Source: Micrococcaceae bacterium Sec5.1
GTDB lineage: Bacteria; Actinomycetota; Actinomycetes; Actinomycetales; Micrococcaceae
Reading direction: 5' to 3'
Length of the DNA: 64,000 nt
Assembly (NCBI GenBank): GCA_039636795.1
Contig: CP143430.1
Span: 186,001 to 250,000, forward strand
The notes under the pieces are model-generated. The model saw nothing but the letters and a program-made list of their open reading frames with translations. It made no database searches and was not told where the DNA came from. This document shows positions 60,909 to 64,000 of the stretch, one piece after another. The translations under genes were made by a program, and so were the position numbers. Position 1 is the stretch's first letter; every line of letters starts with the position of its first letter.

Positions 60909-61811
60909 ATGACCAGCAGCAACTACACCATCACCGTCCTGGGCCTAGGCGCCATGGGCCTGCCCATGGCCACCCGCCTGGCCTCTGAGCTGACCGTCCA
61001 CGGTTTCGATATCGCCGAACCCCGCTTGGAGCTCGCTGCAGCAGCCGGTATCAAGACTTTCGCTTCTGCCCGCGAAGCTTCGCAGGATGCCGACGCGCTG
61101 CTCCTGGCCGTTCGCAACGGTGAGCAGCTCAACGATGTCCTGTTCGGCGAAAACGGCGTTGCCTCGGTTCTTAAGCCCGGCGCAGTCGTCATCCTCGGCA
61201 GCACCGTTGGCACCGAGGCCATCCCGGCCACAGTCGAAAAGCTCGCAGGGTATGGAGTCGCGCTGGTGGATGCTCCGCTGTCCGGCGGCCCGAAGCGCGC
61301 GGGTGAAGGCGACCTGCTCATTGTTGTTGGAGCCGAACCAGAGGCCCTCGAAAAGGCCCGGCCCGCGCTGGAGCTGTTGGCTTCTACCCTGAGCATTGTT
61401 GGCGACAAGCCCGGCGATGGCCAGGCCCTCAAGACCGTCAACCAGCTTTTGTGCGGTGTGCATATCGCTGCTGCTGCCGAGGCCATGGCTCTGGCGGATG
61501 CCCTGGGACTGGATCAAGCCAAGACCCTCGCCGCCCTCGAAGCCGGCGCTGCGGGCTCCTTTATGCTCTCCAACCGCGGCCCCCGCATCCTGGAGGCCTA
61601 TACGGAGGAAGGCGCCGAGGTCCTCAGCCGCCTCGACATCTTCGTCAAGGACATGGGCATCGTCGGCAAGGCCACCCGCGCTGCCGGCCTTGCTGCACCG
61701 GTTGCTGCTGCTGCAGAACAGCTTTACCTTCTCGGCCAGGCCCAGGGCCTCGCCGCCGCCGACGACTCCGCCGTCATCAAGGTTGTCGCGCCCACAAAGC
61801 GCACCAACTAA
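60909..61811 (+). CDS. NAD(P)-dependent 3-hydroxyisobutyrate-dehydrogenase-like enzyme (LtnD type)
   Basis: 300 residues from ATG 60909 (GGAG upstream; ATG 60897 also in frame). Rossmann GLGAMGLPMATRL, substrate-binding block DAPLSGGPKRAGEGDL and the conserved catalytic Lys in LKTVNQLLCGVH. In L-threonate use the LtnD enzyme oxidises threonate to 2-oxo-tetronate. Second gene of the operon. Confidence 0.9.
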   Translation: MTSSNYTITVLGLGAMGLPMATRLASELTVHGFDIAEPRLELAAAAGIKTFASAREASQDADALLLAVRNGEQLNDVLFGENGVASVLKPGAVVILGSTVGTEAIPATVEKLAGYGVALVDAPLSGGPKRAGEGDLLIVVGAEPEALEKARPALELLASTLSIVGDKPGDGQALKTVNQLLCGVHIAAAAEAMALADALGLDQAKTLAALEAGAAGSFMLSNRGPRILEAYTEEGAEVLSRLDIFVKDMGIVGKATRAAGLAAPVAAAAEQLYLLGQAQGLAAADDSAVIKVVAPTKRTN

Positions 61812-61831
61812 CCCACCAAAAACCCGCGACG

Positions 61832-61872
61832 CCGGCGGTCCCCCCTTCGTCGTCGTCGCCACCTCCCGCCGG
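61832..61872 (+). terminator. Weak hairpin between dehydrogenase and permease genes
   Basis: 7-base arms CCGGCGG (61832-61838) and CCGCCGG (61866-61872) followed by TCTTTTAG. Possible partial terminator inside the operon. Confidence 0.3.
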
Positions 61873-61907
61873 TCTTTTAGACTGGTATGTCAAAGGAGAC
61901 ACCCCCA

Positions 61908-63377
61908 ATGAATCCCCTCATCAACTCCTTGATGGTCCGGGCTGCCGATGCCCCTGCTATCAAACCGGCAGTGGAACTGGGAACACCCTTGTTGCTGACC
62001 ATCGCGGCCGCGGGCATTGCCCTGCTGCTGGTGCTGATCATCCGCTTCAAGATCCAGGCCTTTGTTGCCCTGTTGGCTGTCAGCATCCTGGTAGGCGTGG
62101 CGGCCCAGATTCCGCTCAAGGACATCTTCACCGTGGTGGCCAACGGTGTTGGCAGCACCATGGGCAAGGTTGCTTTGTTGATTGCCCTCGGCGCCATTCT
62201 TGGCCGCATGATTGAGGTATCCGGCGGCGTGCAGTCGCTGGCCACGCATTTCACTGAGAAGCTCGGAGCCAAACGCGTTGCCATCGCTTTGACGGCCGTG
62301 GGCTTCCTCGTGGCGATTCCGGTGTTCTTCGAGGTTGGCGTCATCGTCCTCGTCCCGATTGTTTACGCCTTCGCCAAGATCGCGAACGTTCACCCGATCA
62401 AGTTCGGCCTGCCCATGGCCGGCATCATGCTGTCCATTCACGTGGCTGTGCCGCCCCACCCGGGAATCGTTGCGGGCGCTGGTGTCTTTGGCGCCGACAT
62501 TGGGCTTATCACTCTTATCTCGCTCATCATCTGCGTGCCCCTGGGCTTCCTGTCCTACTGGGTTGCCAGCATCATGAACCGCAAAGACTACGAACTGCTC
62601 GCTGGCGTCAAGGCGCAGGTGGACGAGTTCGGTTCCGCTGACTCGCTCGTGCACGTTGGCCATGACGGTCCCGGCGCCCGCGCCATCGCCCCACCCCGTC
62701 CGGGCCTGATCATGTTCCTGATCGCTGCTCCGATCGTCCAGATCCTCGTGGGCACCCTGGGAACGCTGACCATTGCCAAAGACAACTACTGGTACGGCGT
62801 GGCTGCGTTCATCGGCAACCCGTTCTTCGCGCTCCTTGTAGCTGTAGCCCTCTCCTTCTTCCTGCTGGCGGTCCGCCGCAACTGGTCACTTAAGGAAACC
62901 GGTGAGATCTTCGAAGGCGCCCTTCCTCCGATTGCGTCAATCCTCATGGTTGTCGCAGCGGGCGGCGTGTTCGGTGAAGTCCTCCGCACCTCCGGCATCG
63001 GCGCAGCCCTGTCCCACACCCTGGACAGCCTGGGCTTGCCGGTGATCGTGCTCGGCTTCATCATCTCCCTGGCACTCCGCGCCGCCCAGGGTTCGGCCAC
63101 CGTCGCCATTGTCACGACGACGGGCCTGCTTACCTCCGCTGTGATGGAAGGCGGCTACACGCCCGCCCAGATCGCCGTGATCGTGATCGCCATCGGATTC
63201 GGCGCCTTGGGGTTGTCCCACGTGACGGACGCAGGTTTCTGGACCGTGATCAGGTACTACGGGCTTACCGTGACCGACGGTCTCAAAACCTGGACAGTCC
63301 TCACCACGATCCTCGGCCTGGCCGGCTTCGTACTGACGTACGTCGCATGGATCCTGGTGGGAGGTTTGGCCCACTAA
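61908..63377 (+). CDS. GntP family sugar-acid permease
   Basis: 489 residues from ATG 61908 (AAAGGAG nine bases upstream; ATG 61887 is in frame but its codons form the ribosome binding site). About 12 membrane helices with GVIVLVPIVYAFAKIANVHPIKFGLPMAG-type GntP segments and the conserved VPPHPG motif. Proton symporter of gluconate-like acids; here presumably the tetronate-like substrate of the operon. Stop overlaps the aldolase ATG (TAATG). Confidence 0.93.
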   Translation: MNPLINSLMVRAADAPAIKPAVELGTPLLLTIAAAGIALLLVLIIRFKIQAFVALLAVSILVGVAAQIPLKDIFTVVANGVGSTMGKVALLIALGAILGRMIEVSGGVQSLATHFTEKLGAKRVAIALTAVGFLVAIPVFFEVGVIVLVPIVYAFAKIANVHPIKFGLPMAGIMLSIHVAVPPHPGIVAGAGVFGADIGLITLISLIICVPLGFLSYWVASIMNRKDYELLAGVKAQVDEFGSADSLVHVGHDGPGARAIAPPRPGLIMFLIAAPIVQILVGTLGTLTIAKDNYWYGVAAFIGNPFFALLVAVALSFFLLAVRRNWSLKETGEIFEGALPPIASILMVVAAGGVFGEVLRTSGIGAALSHTLDSLGLPVIVLGFIISLALRAAQGSATVAIVTTTGLLTSAVMEGGYTPAQIAVIVIAIGFGALGLSHVTDAGFWTVIRYYGLTVTDGLKTWTVLTTILGLAGFVLTYVAWILVGGLAH

Positions 63378-64000
63378 TGCGCGCCAAACTCGATCAGCTG
63401 GTCATCTCCGCCCTCGCTGATGGCTCTGCTGTTCCGGCTTTCACCTGCTACGACTTCACCACTGCGTTGGCCGTTGTTTCGGCGGCGGAGGAAGCCAGGC
63501 TCGGTGTGATCCTGCTGGTAGCACCCAAGACGGCATCCACTCCCAACGGACTCCGGCTCATCGCAGCACTTCGCGGCCTGGCCGACGACGCCAGCGTTCC
63601 CGTATCGGTCCAACTGGATCACGCCTCGGACCTGCAGGTCATCAAGGATTCTGTGGCAGCCGGGGCGGATGCAGTCCTGGCCGACGGTTCATCCTTGGCC
63701 TACGAGGACAACATAGCCTTGGTCCGCGAAGTCCGTGCCGCCTTGGATGCCCAGGGCGCGTTCGACGTCGTGATCGAAGCAGAACTTGGCGGCCTCGCCG
63801 GTGACGAAGACAAGGCTTTCGGTACGGAAGGTTCAGCGCCCGACGCCGATACTTCAGTCGCCGGGCTGACTGACCCTTCGCAGGTGGCGGACTTCGTTGC
63901 ACGCACTGGTGCCCAACTCCTGGCGGTAGCCGTGGGTAACGTCCACGGAAAGTACAAGGGTGAGCCCAACATCCGCTGGGACGTACTCCAGGAAGTTGCT
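63377..64000 (+). CDS. Class II fructose-bisphosphate-aldolase-like protein, 3' end outside window
   Basis: 208 codons visible; cut by the right edge. Zinc-ligand His in VQLDHASD, Glu in VVIEAELGGLAGDEDK, and His in VAVGNVHGKYKG are the class II aldolase set. Starts inside the stop of the GntP gene. It may cleave the phosphorylated product of the DUF1537 kinase (or an oxidised derivative) to dihydroxyacetone phosphate plus a small aldehyde or acid. An OtnC-type decarboxylase, expected in the known route, was not seen in the window. Confidence 0.85.
   Translation, partial: MRAKLDQLVISALADGSAVPAFTCYDFTTALAVVSAAEEARLGVILLVAPKTASTPNGLRLIAALRGLADDASVPVSVQLDHASDLQVIKDSVAAGADAVLADGSSLAYEDNIALVREVRAALDAQGAFDVVIEAELGGLAGDEDKAFGTEGSAPDADTSVAGLTDPSQVADFVARTGAQLLAVAVGNVHGKYKGEPNIRWDVLQEVA

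Noticed and set aside
1..64000. CRISPR array, prophage, transposase or integrase
   Set aside because: No regularly spaced direct repeats, phage structural genes, transposase or integrase motifs were seen in any frame.

Overview
The window is high-GC actinobacterial chromosome, most like a Micrococcales soil bacterium of the Arthrobacter/Paenarthrobacter type. The evidence for this is disA and radA on a core stretch with mutY, a PhoP-type PHO box of direct GTTCAC repeats, DUF47-linked phosphate permease, GAF-ANTAR regulators, a ureABCEFGD-nickel permease operon, MmyB-type regulators, and frequent GTG/TTG starts. No phage, transposase, CRISPR array or rRNA was seen. The placement is inference from gene content, not a database match.

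Layout. 1-1.9 kb: 3' part of a glycogen debranching enzyme. 1.9-13.2 kb: a catabolic island made of a tight leftward operon (cytochrome P450, ferredoxin, DUF35 protein, thiolase, CaiB-type CoA-transferase), divergent from a five-gene peptide/nickel-type ABC importer followed by a cyclase-family hydrolase. 13.2-20.6 kb: housekeeping, with a small CxxC protein, a putative lipoprotein, mutY, disA, a Pr6Pr membrane protein, radA and a FUSC-like permease. 20.6-27.1 kb: phosphate region, with a PHO box and pstSCAB, then a convergent DUF47-PiT pair and an unassigned cloverleaf-like structured element. 28.0 kb: tRNA-Lys(UUU) and its terminator. 28.3-34.6 kb: GH51 arabinofuranosidase, a leftward cluster of three GAF-ANTAR proteins interleaved with two paralogous small proteins, and a LacI regulator. 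34.6-38.7 kb: D-threonine-aldolase-like PLP enzyme, 2-hydroxyacid dehydrogenase plus aminotransferase, and a DedA protein. 38.8-45.4 kb: complete urease operon with nickel transporter, interrupted by two copies of a palindromic repeat. 45.4-57.7 kb: serine hydrolase, ECF sigma factor with membrane partner, two coupled small genes, lactonase, an oxidoreductase cluster (three aldo/keto reductases and an epimerase-like protein) next to an MmyB-type regulator, dodecin, SDR, universal stress protein, and an MNT-HEPN toxin-antitoxin-like pair with its own palindromic operator. 57.7-64 kb: a sugar-acid (tetronate-like) catabolic locus with a FadR/GntR regulator, alpha/beta hydrolase, DUF1537 kinase, LtnD-like dehydrogenase, GntP permease and class II aldolase (cut by the window edge), with a long palindromic operator whose half-site recurs at the regulator gene.

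Recurring themes. Both binding-protein-dependent importers carry a strong hairpin just after the binding-protein gene. Several convergent gene ends carry long near-perfect palindromes. Two repeat families (the urease-operon element, and the GTTTT..AAAAC intergenic palindrome) keep an identical core while their stems differ with compensating changes on both arms. The most promising less-described items are the GAF-ANTAR/small-protein modules, the two palindromic repeat families, the cloverleaf-like element at 26.95-27.03 kb and the MNT-HEPN pair.
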